A stretch of 64,000 nt of DNA from an uncultured bacterium (GCA_913055745.1 CAJXJZ010000004.1:1-64000), one strand, 5' to 3'; shown: positions 17,421-26,612, numbered from the stretch's first letter. The notes: generated by a model from the letters alone, not told the origin. Numbers and translations: made by a program.

Positions 17421-18349
17421 GCCACATCCTCCTTTGTGAGTTTAAGGAAGATATCCTCAAGTGATACACGTTCTCTCCACATTTCCAATAACACTGTCTT
17501 ATTTTCACTTGCAATATTAAAAATCCGCTCTCTTAGATCACCCTTTTCATCATGTGTCACTATAAATTCAACCTCATTATCTCTTTCCTTGACTTCCACT
17601 ATATCAATGCCCGATGCCTTTAATACTTGTTCAAAATTTTTATCCTTCACCACTATATGAACTATAACTTCACCCTTTGCCATCTTCTCAAGTTCATCAG
17701 GAGTTCCTTGCGCAACAATTTTACCTTTATTTATAATCACTATCTTATCGCTTATATGCTGAGCCTCCTGCATGATATGGGTTGAGAGAATTACTGTCTT
17801 TTCCTTAGAAAGTTCTTTTATAAGTTCCCTCATTGAAACGATTTGGGATGGGTCTAATCCAGAAGTGGGTTCATCCAGGATTAAAACCTCAGGGTCATGA
17901 ATCAGGGCATGGGCAAGGCCTACTCTCTGTCTATATCCCTTTGAGAGTTCACCAATGGGCCTTGTCAATACATCCTCTATACCTGTTTTATCAACAACAT
18001 CCCAAAGTCTCTTTTTAAACTCATGTTTTGATACAAACCGCATTGCGGCACCGTATTCTAAATACTCATAAGGGGTCATATCCTCATACAAAGGGTTGTC
18101 TTCAGGAAGATACCCTATCTTACGCTTTGCCAGCTCAGGATATCTCACTACATCCATACCTCCAACCTCAACCTTCCCCTCATCTGGTAAAAAATAACCT
18201 GTGATCATCCGCATGGTAGTGGTTTTACCTGCCCCATTAGGACCTAAAAAACCCACTATTTCACCTGGTTTTACGAAGAGGGATACATTACGGACTGCAA
18301 CGATGTCTCCAAACCTCTTTGTAACCTGCGTAAGTTGAATCATAGACAC
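17417..18349 (-). CDS. GldA-like ABC transporter ATP-binding protein
   Basis: 310 residues. Walker A GPNGAGKT (about 34-41), the FLPDEGKVEVGG segment, signature variant LSKGYRQR, Walker B VLILDEP and the His of STHIMQE are all present. After residue about 215 there is an extra C-terminal domain (VIVHIVVKDKNF to LTKEDVA), usual in GldA/NatA-type ATPases. It is first in a six-gene operon (18349-12555) and has a good Shine-Dalgarno (CAGGAGGTGTG). Confidence 0.9.
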   Translation of the reverse strand: MSMIQLTQVTKRFGDIVAVRNVSLFVKPGEIVGFLGPNGAGKTTTMRMITGYFLPDEGKVEVGGMDVVRYPELAKRKIGYLPEDNPLYEDMTPYEYLEYGAAMRFVSKHEFKKRLWDVVDKTGIEDVLTRPIGELSKGYRQRVGLAHALIHDPEVLILDEPTSGLDPSQIVSMRELIKELSKEKTVILSTHIMQEAQHISDKIVIINKGKIVAQGTPDELEKMAKGEVIVHIVVKDKNFEQVLKASGIDIVEVKERDNEVEFIVTHDEKGDLRERIFNIASENKTVLLEMWRERVSLEDIFLKLTKEDVA

Positions 18350-18370
18350 ACCTCCTGTGTAGGCATTTAT

Positions 18371-18399
18371 ATTTTATAACAATACTCTCGTTTTGTTAA
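18371..18399 (-). promoter_or_regulatory. Putative promoter of the Gld-like operon
   Basis: Minus strand TTAACA (18399-18394), 17 bases, TAAAAT (18376-18371). An alternative TATAAA sits two bases upstream. It lies in the 54-base gap after rsmA, and a Shine-Dalgarno follows before ATG 18349. Confidence 0.55.
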
Positions 18400-18403
18400 A
18401 GGA

Positions 18404-19186
18404 CTATGCTATGGAACTCTTCAATATTTTAATGTAATCTTCTACACTTAGGTCCTCTGCCCTCTTGTCAAGATAACGCTCATCCTGGGGCCCTATAGAC
18501 TTAAAAAGCGTATTTTTAAGTTTCTTCCTCCTTGATGAAAACGCTATTTTCACTATTTGTTCAAATTCCTTAAAATGCTCATCTATTTCCCCAACCTTAT
18601 CCTTTTTGCATATTTTAACAAAGGAAGAGGTTACTTTGGGCTCAGGATAAAAAGAACCGGGCCTTATATCAAACAGAATACTGACATCAAAAAATGCCTG
18701 TGTCAAAACCGAAAGGGCGGCATACTCCTTTGTTGAAGGCAAAGATACTAACCTTTTTGCCACCTCTTTTTGCATCATAAAATAGGCGCATTCAAGTTTT
18801 GAATGTTCTTTGATTATCTTTCTAAGTATCAATCCTGTAATGTGATATGGAATATTTCCCACTATTTTTACCCTTTCCATTCCATAAAGGTTACTAAAAT
18901 CATTAAAATTGAACGCTAAAAAGTCTCCTAAGACACAAATTCTATCATGAAAGTGCATATTAACAGCACCTTGAACTAATTTCTTTCTCAACATATCGTC
19001 CTTTTCAAAAACAATTAACCTTGCGCCCTTTATTAGCATGGGGAATGTAATAGCACCCTCACCCCCACCGATTTCCACAAGCAATTCATTGTCTTTAATG
19101 TCTAAACTATTTATAATTTTATTTATAATGTTTTTATCCTTTAAAAAGACCTGGCTGAGTTTTACATGCCTTTTCCTCTTGCTCAT
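18404..19186 (-). CDS. rsmA: 16S rRNA dimethyladenosine transferase (KsgA/RsmA)
   Basis: 260 residues. The N-terminal LSQVFLKDKNIINKII replaces the usual GQNFL start. VEIGGGEGAITFPML is SAM motif I, and NIPYHITG is the family NIPY catalytic motif IV. KVTSSFVKI and the RRKKLKNTL element occur in the C-terminal domain. It dimethylates two adjacent adenosines in helix 45 of 16S rRNA. It overlaps the M23 peptidase gene by ATGA and ends the 25579-18404 operon. Confidence 0.94.
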   Translation of the reverse strand: MSKRKRHVKLSQVFLKDKNIINKIINSLDIKDNELLVEIGGGEGAITFPMLIKGARLIVFEKDDMLRKKLVQGAVNMHFHDRICVLGDFLAFNFNDFSNLYGMERVKIVGNIPYHITGLILRKIIKEHSKLECAYFMMQKEVAKRLVSLPSTKEYAALSVLTQAFFDVSILFDIRPGSFYPEPKVTSSFVKICKKDKVGEIDEHFKEFEQIVKIAFSSRRKKLKNTLFKSIGPQDERYLDKRAEDLSVEDYIKILKSSIA

Positions 19187-20700
19187 TTAAGGTAAACCTT
19201 CCTTCTTTGTGTTATGCAGTTATGCGCTCTATCACACGCTCTAAACACCACAGTATACCTTGCATCTGGCAGAGTATGATGTAATGCAGCAACCTTCCTC
19301 TCAAAATCATAATACACAGGGTACCACCTGTTATTTAAATATAAGGACATGGAATCTGGCTCTACACCCGAAAGGTCATCATCAACATAAAAGGCAATAC
19401 TATCAGTGCCTCCTATATATCTTACATATGGTGAGGTTGTATCGCCTTCTAAGACAAAGGCGCCGAGTTTCAATGTCCTTGTTACATATTTTCTGCCTCC
19501 TCTACTCAATCTATATACCTGTTTTGTAGTGTCCCGAGATTTTAGATAAACATAACCTGTCATGGAAGGAAACTCAGGGTATAAAAAAAGTGAATCTCCA
19601 CTTACTCTATAAAATATGCCCTTGAGATAGGGTAAATACCTCGTATTTATCTGGGTATAAATCCTGCTATTACCAATTATAAGCAAGGTATCCTTATCAA
19701 AACGTACAAACCTGTACCCTTTCTCTTTGGCTTTTTCATTAACATACATGCCATAGTCAGAAAAACTGTACAAAATCCCATCATATGTTCTATAAAATAC
19801 ATGATGACGCTTAACTTTTTTTGAAAAAATAAGGCTGTATTTTGCAGTATCACCGTAGAATGAAACAAGTACAAGTTTCATACTTCCATGCTTTTTTAAT
19901 TTATACTCCCTTGTGCTTTTTTTCACTAAATAAGGGCGTATGCTATCAAAATTCGTTCTAATAAATCCTTTAAAATAACCTTCCCGTGGTTTGTATAAAA
20001 GGCCTTCGTTTCTTTGTTTGAGATAGCTGAGCGTGTCAATAGAAAGTTCAAATAATGTATCTTTTCCCTGTAAAATCTGCATCTTTCTTACATGTCGCGC
20101 AAGAAAAAACAGTTTGAATCGCTTAGCAAAAGGAAGATAAACGCTTTTAGTTTTTATATGCCTTACTTCATAATTCCCTGATGGTGTTTCCATAATAACA
20201 CCATCCAATGCAGGTTGCAGTGGTATTTTCTCTTTTAAAGGAAATATGGGCATAAGCCACCCTATTCTCTTTTCAAAATGTAAATGAGGATAACCTACTC
20301 CACTCTCTCCCGAATATCCCAAGACTTCACCTTTTTTTACATGAATTACACTATCTTTAAAATAAATATCCTGCCTATACCTTCTTGTACCCTCCTGTGC
20401 TTTGAACACTGTATCCTCAATCGGCTTTATGAACCTATCAAGATGAGCATAAACATAGATGCAACTATCAGGTGTCATAAGGTAAATTGCATTGCCATAA
20501 CCATAATAACTCCTCTTTACTCTCACTATTTGCCCACTATCTATGGCATATACCGGAACTCCAATCCTGCCGTGAGTAGAAAAATCAATGCCCATATGAT
20601 AACGAAGCGGTCTTGCCTCGCCAAAATCACTGGTAATAGTAATATTACCTGTATGGATGGGCAATAGGGACACAAGAAAGAATAGAATACGGAAAATCAT
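19183..20700 (-). CDS. Exported M23 (LytM-type) metallopeptidase
   Basis: 505 residues. A signal peptide (about 1-17, IFRILFFLVSLLPIHTG) precedes the M23 domain within the first 160 residues. YHMGIDF gives the HxxxD zinc ligands, YAHLD a conserved His, and YPHLHFE the HxH motif. The remaining 340 residues are beta-rich and unrecognised, with an Ig-like end (DDDLSGVEPDSMSLYLNNRW). Such enzymes cut peptide cross-links in peptidoglycan. All catalytic ligands seem present. The start has no clear Shine-Dalgarno and lies 13 bases after rho. Confidence 0.87.
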   Translation of the reverse strand: MIFRILFFLVSLLPIHTGNITITSDFGEARPLRYHMGIDFSTHGRIGVPVYAIDSGQIVRVKRSYYGYGNAIYLMTPDSCIYVYAHLDRFIKPIEDTVFKAQEGTRRYRQDIYFKDSVIHVKKGEVLGYSGESGVGYPHLHFEKRIGWLMPIFPLKEKIPLQPALDGVIMETPSGNYEVRHIKTKSVYLPFAKRFKLFFLARHVRKMQILQGKDTLFELSIDTLSYLKQRNEGLLYKPREGYFKGFIRTNFDSIRPYLVKKSTREYKLKKHGSMKLVLVSFYGDTAKYSLIFSKKVKRHHVFYRTYDGILYSFSDYGMYVNEKAKEKGYRFVRFDKDTLLIIGNSRIYTQINTRYLPYLKGIFYRVSGDSLFLYPEFPSMTGYVYLKSRDTTKQVYRLSRGGRKYVTRTLKLGAFVLEGDTTSPYVRYIGGTDSIAFYVDDDLSGVEPDSMSLYLNNRWYPVYYDFERKVAALHHTLPDARYTVVFRACDRAHNCITQRRKVYLK

Positions 20701-20713
20701 TTACGAATAAATG

Positions 20714-22018
20714 CTAAGTATCGGAGGCATCACGAAGTTTTTTTGTAAGCATTTCTAAAAACTCTCTATTATTCATAGAGAGTTTTATGTTTTGAAGTAT
20801 AAATTCCATAGCAGCGACTGGGTCCATCTCAGAGAGGGTTTTTCTCAAAACCCATACTCTGTTGAGGACGTCAGAAGGTAGCAAAAGTTCTTCTCTTCTT
20901 GTGCCAGACTTATTGAGGTCAATAGCAGGAAAGATTCTTCTGTCTGCCAAGCGCCTGTCAAGAACAATCTCACAGTTCCCTGTTCCTTTAAATTCCTCAA
21001 ATATAACCTCATCCATCTTTGATCCAGTTTCAATCAAAGCGGTTGCAATAATTGTAAGAGATCCTCCTTCGACAATATTCCTTGCAGCGCCAAAAAACTT
21101 TTTGGGCTTCACAAGTGCTGTAGAATCAATACCTCCTGTGAGGGTTCTCCCACTATGAGGCGTTATGGTGTTATAGGCCCTTGCAAGTCTCGTGATAGAA
21201 TCAAGAAGTATTACAACATCCTTCCCTAATTCTGCAAGCCTCTTGGCCCTCTCAAGAACAACCTCTGCAACCTCGGTATGTCTTTCAGCGTAAAGGTCAA
21301 ATGTGGAACTTATAACATCTGCGTCTATCTGCCTTTTGAAGTCTGTTACCTCTTCAGGCCTCTCATCTATTAAAAGTACTATGAGTACAACATCAGGATG
21401 ATTCTGCCGAATGGCATTTGCTATATTCTGTAAAAGAACGGTTTTGCCAGCCCGAGGAGGTGATACAATAAGTGCCCTCTGTCCTTTTCCTATTGGAGCA
21501 AACAGATCCACTATACGAAGGGAATAGTCCTCCCCTCTTACCATATCTAAATCAAACTTCTCTTCTGGATAATATGGGGTGAGTTGTTCAAAAACCTGTG
21601 TGCGACTTTCCTTCATCTCCATCCAAGGCCGTCCATTTACAAGTTCCCCCTTAACAAGGGCATAACTCTGTTCGCCTTTCGTCTTCAATGGCCTTGCAAA
21701 GCCCTGAATAAAATCTCCCATTCTAAGACCCAGTTTCTTTATCTGTGATTGGGATACATAAACATCTTCCGAACTTGCCATGTAATTGTATTCTTTTTTG
21801 CGAATAAATCCATACCCATCGCTCTTTATGTCCAAAACACCTTCTACATACTTTAATCCCTCTCTCTCTGCATAACTTTCCACTATTTTCAGGGCAAGGT
21901 CTTTCTTTTTTAAGCTAGAGGCATTGGGAATTTCAAGTTGTTTAGCAATTTCATAGAGTTCAACAACCTTTTTATTCATTATGTCCTGTATGTTTATATC
22001 CACACTGTTTACATCCAT
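20714..22018 (-). CDS. rho: Transcription termination factor Rho
   Basis: 434 residues. The N-terminal helical part (DIMNKKVVELYEIAKQL) is followed by the cold-shock-like RNA-binding domain (GVLDIKSDGYGFIRKKEYNY). The hexameric ATPase has Walker A SPPRAGKT, LLIDERPEEVTDF and the Q-loop region HSGRTLTGGID. LADRRIFPAIDLNKSGTR lies near the end. It is an RNA-dependent helicase that ends transcription at unstructured sites. This fits the scarcity of intrinsic terminators here. AGGAGGG precedes ATG 22018. Confidence 0.96.
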   Translation of the reverse strand: MDVNSVDINIQDIMNKKVVELYEIAKQLEIPNASSLKKKDLALKIVESYAEREGLKYVEGVLDIKSDGYGFIRKKEYNYMASSEDVYVSQSQIKKLGLRMGDFIQGFARPLKTKGEQSYALVKGELVNGRPWMEMKESRTQVFEQLTPYYPEEKFDLDMVRGEDYSLRIVDLFAPIGKGQRALIVSPPRAGKTVLLQNIANAIRQNHPDVVLIVLLIDERPEEVTDFKRQIDADVISSTFDLYAERHTEVAEVVLERAKRLAELGKDVVILLDSITRLARAYNTITPHSGRTLTGGIDSTALVKPKKFFGAARNIVEGGSLTIIATALIETGSKMDEVIFEEFKGTGNCEIVLDRRLADRRIFPAIDLNKSGTRREELLLPSDVLNRVWVLRKTLSEMDPVAAMEFILQNIKLSMNNREFLEMLTKKLRDASDT

Positions 22019-22028
22019 AACAGCCCTC

Positions 22029-22703
22029 CTACATCATCTTTGTATCATTTATAAAAAGTTCAAATTTTGCGTTAAGGAACCTTGCAGATTTTGATGCAAT
22101 CAACATTCTCTGTAAAAATATTCTAAAATAATCCACCACTGGAGCAATTTTTGTATCCACCTCTATCTTGTATCTCACAATTTTTTTTGTTGCATCAACC
22201 TCAATAAAAGACTTCGTCGCTGAATAATTTACCCTATCGTGTATATCCTTCTGAAGATTGTCTAAATTGACGGTTCCCTTTCTCACCCTTGATCTATGAA
22301 CATCTGCTTTATCTGCCAAGATTAGCGCTGCCGAAAGTACGGACACAGGATAACCATCTTCCTCATGGTGATTGCCTATTGCCATCATAACATCTGCCAC
22401 TTCATCAAGGTCAAATCCCTCTTCTTCAAGTATATTGCCGGCCAAAACAGCCCCTACTTGTGCGTGATGCTCCCTATTTATTAAGTTTCCTATATCATGC
22501 AAAAATCCTGCTATCTTTCCAAGTTCAACGATGCGACTGTCATATCCAAGTTCACGGAGTATATATCCTGTATTTTTGGACACCCATGTGGCATGCCTTA
22601 TCCCATGCTCAGTATATCCAAGGCCTGCAAGTTGTTCATCCGCCTTTCTTATAAAGAGTTCTACCTTAGGGTTTTCCCTTAAGTCTTCCAACGTTTTTTT
22701 CAT
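22029..22703 (-). CDS. HD-domain phosphohydrolase
   Basis: 224 residues. The HD metal site is formed by HGIRHATWV, GFLHDIGN (the HD pair), HHAQVGAVLA and IGNHHEEDGYP, followed by LILADKADVHRSR. This composition is that of a metal-dependent phosphohydrolase. The C-terminal 80 residues (FIEVDATKKIVRYKIEVDT) are a separate small domain. The substrate is unknown. It lies between rho and the GGGP synthase gene, 8-10 bases from each, with a good Shine-Dalgarno (TAGGAGGTAAT). Confidence 0.82.
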   Translation of the reverse strand: MKKTLEDLRENPKVELFIRKADEQLAGLGYTEHGIRHATWVSKNTGYILRELGYDSRIVELGKIAGFLHDIGNLINREHHAQVGAVLAGNILEEEGFDLDEVADVMMAIGNHHEEDGYPVSVLSAALILADKADVHRSRVRKGTVNLDNLQKDIHDRVNYSATKSFIEVDATKKIVRYKIEVDTKIAPVVDYFRIFLQRMLIASKSARFLNAKFELFINDTKMM

Positions 22704-22711
22704 ATTACCTC

Positions 22712-23422
22712 CTATACAAACAGTTTTCCCTTTTCTATCTGTGTACCTACAACAACATGCATGGCACCATTTTCAAGGGCCTTCTCTATATCACTTATTT
22801 TTTTAAATCCTCCACCTACAATGACAGGGATATTGACATATTCTGAAGTTAGTTTTATGGCCTCAAAAGGCACATGAAAATCTGCACCAGACCCTGCTTC
22901 AAGATAAATAAGATCAAAACCAAATAGCTCTCCCACCTTGGCGTGGGCAGCAACAAGATCGGGTTTATCCCTTGGAATAGGTTTTGTATTTGACATAAAT
23001 TCTACAGATGTAATTTTTCCACCATCAATCAATATATAACCCGTTGCTATGGCTTCAATGCCACTTTCTGTTATAAAAGGTACCATTTTTAGTTGCTCTT
23101 CTATTAAAAATTGTGGATTCCTTCCAGAGAGTAAAGACATATAAAGCATTGCGTCTGCATACCTTGAAAGTTGCGCATGATCAGATGGGAACATTACAAC
23201 AGGCAAGTCTGTATGCTCTTTTATTGCTTTAACATAATCATCAATACCAAAGGTCATCTGAAAACTCGTGCCTATAAAATAGCCTTTGATAAAATCATTT
23301 TTATTGAGTTTCTCCATCTTTTTTATTGCTTCCTCCTTAGGGGTCCTATCTGGGTCAAAAAGTACTATTACACCACTTTTACCTTTTCTAAATAAATTCT
23401 CGTAAACACTCTTTTGCTGCAT
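22712..23422 (-). CDS. Geranylgeranylglyceryl phosphate synthase family (archaeal-type ether lipid)
   Basis: 236 residues from ATG 23422, chosen because AAAGGA sits 5 bases upstream; the frame is open to a TTG at 23440. Family features of the GGGPS/PcrB TIM barrel are clear: VIVLFDPDRTP, GTSFQMT, VVMFPSDHAQLSRYADAMLY with SLLSGRNPQFLI, IYLEAGSGA and VIVGGGFK. GGGPS joins sn-glycerol-1-phosphate to geranylgeranyl diphosphate, the first committed step of archaeal lipids; Firmicute PcrB uses heptaprenyl diphosphate. It overlaps the geranylgeranyl reductase gene by 35 bases. Chain-length preference cannot be told by eye. Confidence 0.9.
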   Translation of the reverse strand: MQQKSVYENLFRKGKSGVIVLFDPDRTPKEEAIKKMEKLNKNDFIKGYFIGTSFQMTFGIDDYVKAIKEHTDLPVVMFPSDHAQLSRYADAMLYMSLLSGRNPQFLIEEQLKMVPFITESGIEAIATGYILIDGGKITSVEFMSNTKPIPRDKPDLVAAHAKVGELFGFDLIYLEAGSGADFHVPFEAIKLTSEYVNIPVIVGGGFKKISDIEKALENGAMHVVVGTQIEKGKLFV

Positions 23423-24608
23423 AAAGTCCTTTCTTTCCAAACTTAAATAAAAACGCAGGGTCTTTTCTTAATATTCTAAATAGCATACTCATTGGTTTAA
23501 GAGGAGGAGTTATCTCAATATGACCAATAGCATCTTTTAAAGAATACATAAAACTCTCAAGTTCCTTCTTTTCTAAAGCATTATAAAATATCTTGGCACA
23601 AAGTGTTATCATATAATCAGAAAAAATCCATTTCTTTAACTTTTTTTCATATAACCTAAGTGCTTTTCTTGAATAATCTCCCATCTTTTTAGCAAAACTC
23701 GCCACTTCACTTGCCGCGATACCAGATATATATGCATTGGCGATTCCCCCACCTGTAAGAGGGTCTGCAAGTCTTGCAGCATCTCCAAGTATTAAGACAT
23801 TATTGTCGTATATTTTCCTTTTATGAAACTTTGTAGGGACAACGCCATAAGTCTCACCTAATATTTTATAGGTACTGCAGTGTTTTTTCAAGAAGTTCTT
23901 TAAATAGGTGTCAAGTCCATCCCTGGTTCCAGGGATACCTACTCCAACATTGGCAAACCCACCACCTTTGGGGAAAATCCAGGCATACCCATTGGGTGCT
24001 ATAGCATCTCCTATACCAAAATATAGATAATTATCTTTGATTTCATCACAGTATGCATAAACCTGCACTGTGAAGTAGTCATCCTCTTTGTCATAAGGGG
24101 TAAAAAGACCCAAAGACTTTGAAACAGATGATGCAGGGCCATCTGCACCTATAAGAAGAGGCGCAGATAAAACAATATCTTCACCATGAGACCTTAAATA
24201 GACTTTAACCAAGCCTTTTTCCCTTTCTGCCTTTATAAATTTGGTATTTATCAGTATATCGCTACCTGCCTTTATGGCAAGTTCTGCAAGGTATCTATCA
24301 AATATCTTTCGCTCAAGGATTGCCCCTCCAGGCTCATTTAGAGTAATCTCTATTATCTTTTTACCATTATAGGTAAGTATTCCCCCATATACATACCTGG
24401 CAACAAAATTCCTTGAGTGGCCTTTATCTTTTATTAGTTTTAAAAACTCCGATGATACACCTTCTGCACATAAAATAGTATGACCTATCTCCCTTTGTTT
24501 TTCAACGAGTAAAACGCGAAGACCGCTGCGGGAAGCGTGAAAGGCAAAAGAACTTCCCGCAGGGCCTGCACCTATTACAATAGCATCATATTTATTCTTT
24601 AAACTCAT
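23388..24608 (-). CDS. Geranylgeranyl reductase family flavoprotein
   Basis: 406 residues. The N-terminal FAD site is AIVIGAGPAGSSFAFHASR, and EKQREIGHTILCAEGVS carries the conserved Cys segment. PNGYAWIFPKGGGFANVGVG is the lipid-reductase motif (YxWxFPKG, aNVGxG), and LGDAARLADPLTGGGI is the second FAD motif. Archaeal homologues saturate geranylgeranyl chains of ether lipids; plant and phototroph homologues act on chlorophyll. Adjacency to GGGPS and no photosynthesis genes favour the lipid role. The ATG overlaps the upstream TGA (ATGA). Confidence 0.9.
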   Translation of the reverse strand: MSLKNKYDAIVIGAGPAGSSFAFHASRSGLRVLLVEKQREIGHTILCAEGVSSEFLKLIKDKGHSRNFVARYVYGGILTYNGKKIIEITLNEPGGAILERKIFDRYLAELAIKAGSDILINTKFIKAEREKGLVKVYLRSHGEDIVLSAPLLIGADGPASSVSKSLGLFTPYDKEDDYFTVQVYAYCDEIKDNYLYFGIGDAIAPNGYAWIFPKGGGFANVGVGIPGTRDGLDTYLKNFLKKHCSTYKILGETYGVVPTKFHKRKIYDNNVLILGDAARLADPLTGGGIANAYISGIAASEVASFAKKMGDYSRKALRLYEKKLKKWIFSDYMITLCAKIFYNALEKKELESFMYSLKDAIGHIEITPPLKPMSMLFRILRKDPAFLFKFGKKGLYAAKECLREFI

Positions 24609-25579
24609 CTATAAATGATTCTGTACATTGCCTGCTTACCTTCCAAACGCCCTTCTAAGATATACACCCCTCTGTGAGGTAGAGTTAACATATCTCTTAT
24701 ACCTTTTAAAATGCAACTACCATCAATACCATAAAGTCTTGCACCTTTTATGCCATTTAAAACGACACGAGGAGAGTGGGTGATAATTACCCTTTGTATG
24801 CTATTTGCAGGATAAAAACTTCTATGTTCTTTTATATCCTCTGCACTGAGCAATCTTATGGTATGGTAATGCCATCCAGTTTCTCCATAGCCCTGTGTGG
24901 TATCCACACTAACCGTACTGTCGTATATCATTCCCAATTGAGGCACAAATTCCTCATACTCAAAGCCCCATGTTATAAGAACTATACCACTGGATAAATT
25001 TATTTGTACACGTGACTTGCGACGGATCTCAAATGCATTGTATGTGTCCGCGGGTACAGTAAAACTTCCTTGAGATACTACATAGGCAGTGTCATGGGAT
25101 ATAATCATTGTATCATCAATATTATCCTGATCCATATCACCTATGGAATATGTGCCACCTACGCCCATATCCCATTCATCACCTACATTTAGCGGTGTTA
25201 TATACATTTTATAGGCTGTATCAACAATGTTCACACCCCCATAACTCTTATGCACTTTTAACCATACTTCATTCCCATTTTCATATAGTGTATCAATCGA
25301 AATTGAATCACTATCACCTTGCGTTTGCTGTATATAAGAGTACCTCTCATAAGCATCATGTCCATTGAGTGTAAAAAAGGATGATATGGCAACGCTATCG
25401 TATGTGATGGTATCAACTGTAACCTGCCATGATGGATAACTAAAGGTAGAATCCTTACTCATCCCTTCATATATCCACTTTGACATGGTAGTTAGCCCTA
25501 CATAATCTCCTGCCGCACCTGCAAAAAGCGGCGCTACTATTATACCAAGCAATACACTTATACGAACAAAACGTCTCAT
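24605..25579 (-). CDS. Secreted protein with sorting-type C-terminal tail, function unknown
   Basis: 324 residues. A clear signal peptide (RRFVRISVLLGIIVAPLFAG, cleavage near AGA) precedes a beta-rich domain with many Thr, Asp and Tyr (MYITPLNVGDEWDMG, GSFTVPADTYNAFEIRRKS). The last 60 residues (LYGIDGSCILKG, LPHRGVYILEG) match the shape of type IX sorting tails. It is the first gene of the operon that holds the ether-lipid genes and rho, and has a good Shine-Dalgarno (AAAAAGGAGG). I do not recognise a functional domain. Confidence 0.75.
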   Translation of the reverse strand: MRRFVRISVLLGIIVAPLFAGAAGDYVGLTTMSKWIYEGMSKDSTFSYPSWQVTVDTITYDSVAISSFFTLNGHDAYERYSYIQQTQGDSDSISIDTLYENGNEVWLKVHKSYGGVNIVDTAYKMYITPLNVGDEWDMGVGGTYSIGDMDQDNIDDTMIISHDTAYVVSQGSFTVPADTYNAFEIRRKSRVQINLSSGIVLITWGFEYEEFVPQLGMIYDSTVSVDTTQGYGETGWHYHTIRLLSAEDIKEHRSFYPANSIQRVIITHSPRVVLNGIKGARLYGIDGSCILKGIRDMLTLPHRGVYILEGRLEGKQAMYRIIYR

Positions 25580-25604
25580 AAAAACCTCCTTTTTGTCATC
25601 TTAT

Positions 25605-25633
25605 ATAATAACAAGACCTTACAGCATAGTCAA
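25605..25633 (-). promoter_or_regulatory. Sigma-70 promoter of the secreted protein/ether-lipid/rho operon
   Basis: Minus strand TTGACT (25633-25628), 17 bases, TATTAT (25610-25605). A leader with AAAGGAGG follows before ATG 25579. It occupies the gap between rluD and this operon and overlaps the rluD stop region by position only. Confidence 0.75.
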
Positions 25634-25634
25634 G

Positions 25635-26612
25635 TTAAATCCGGTCTAAATAATCTTCAAGACGCTGCATGTCATCTGGGAGTTCTGCCTCAAAACTAAC
25701 CCTTCTTCCAAGACCAGGATGGAAAAAGGTGAGTTTTGCTGCATGTAATGCCTGCCTATCAATAATATTCAATATATCTACAATATGCGACTTGTATTTT
25801 GGGGGGACAATGTGTAGTATTTTTCTTGGCTCCCGTCCTGAATATGTATCATCCCCGATTATTGGATATCCCATATGCTCCATATGTACCCTTATCTGAT
25901 GCGTTCTCCCTGTTTCAAGTTTTATCTCAAGTTTTGTAGCAAGGTCTCCATACCTTTTAATCACCTTAAAATGTGTAATGGCATTGCGGGAATGGAAAAA
26001 AGTCACAGCCATCTTCGTCCTTTCAACAGGATGTCTTCCAATGGGCGCATCCACTATACCTTCATCTACAGGAACATTACCCCACACAAAGGCCATATAG
26101 GTTCTTTTGGCGGTTTTATCCTCCAACTGCCTGCTAATACTTAACAGTGCCCTCTCTGATTTTGCCACAACAATAAGTCCTGTTGTATCCTTATCAAGTC
26201 TATGAACAATACCAGGCCTTTGTTTTTGCTCACTGGTCGGTAATTTCTTGTATCTTGCCAATAAAATGTTTACAAGAGTACCCGCTAAATTGCCCTTTGC
26301 AGGGTGCACAACAAGGCCTTTTGGTTTGTCTATTACAATAACATCCTCATCCTCATAAACAACAGAAAGGGGCAGGTCCTGCGCAATAAGTTTAATAGGT
26401 TCATAGATGGCAAATTCAGCGTAAATATGGTCCCCTTCCTTAACCTTATACCCCGGCTTTGACCTTTTGCCATTAACAAGAACCCCTCCTTCCTTGATTA
26501 ATTTTTCTGTACGGGAACGGGAAAGCCCTATTCCTCCAGTTAAAAGATATACATCAAGACGGGTATTCTCCATTTTTTTAGAAACTACCCTCTCAAAAAT
26601 CTTCTTCTTCAT
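25635..26612 (-). CDS. rluD: RluD-type 23S rRNA pseudouridine synthase
   Basis: 325 residues from ATG 26612 (a GTG precedes it). The N-terminal S4 domain (TRLDVYLL, SRSRTEKLIKEGGVLVNGK) is followed by the catalytic domain with VIDKPKGLVVHPAKGN, RPGIVHRLDKDTTGLIVVAK (catalytic Asp in HRLD) and LETGRTHQIRVHMEHMGYPI. The RluD group modifies helix 69 of 23S rRNA; other RluA-family sites are possible. It overlaps the YhaM-type gene by 20 bases and ends the envelope operon. Confidence 0.92.
   Translation of the reverse strand: MKKKIFERVVSKKMENTRLDVYLLTGGIGLSRSRTEKLIKEGGVLVNGKRSKPGYKVKEGDHIYAEFAIYEPIKLIAQDLPLSVVYEDEDVIVIDKPKGLVVHPAKGNLAGTLVNILLARYKKLPTSEQKQRPGIVHRLDKDTTGLIVVAKSERALLSISRQLEDKTAKRTYMAFVWGNVPVDEGIVDAPIGRHPVERTKMAVTFFHSRNAITHFKVIKRYGDLATKLEIKLETGRTHQIRVHMEHMGYPIIGDDTYSGREPRKILHIVPPKYKSHIVDILNIIDRQALHAAKLTFFHPGLGRRVSFEAELPDDMQRLEDYLDRI

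Noticed and set aside
15226-18349. Gliding motility as the function of the Gld-like genes
   Set aside because: GldA/F/G-like transporters are widespread in non-gliders and no other gliding genes are in the window.
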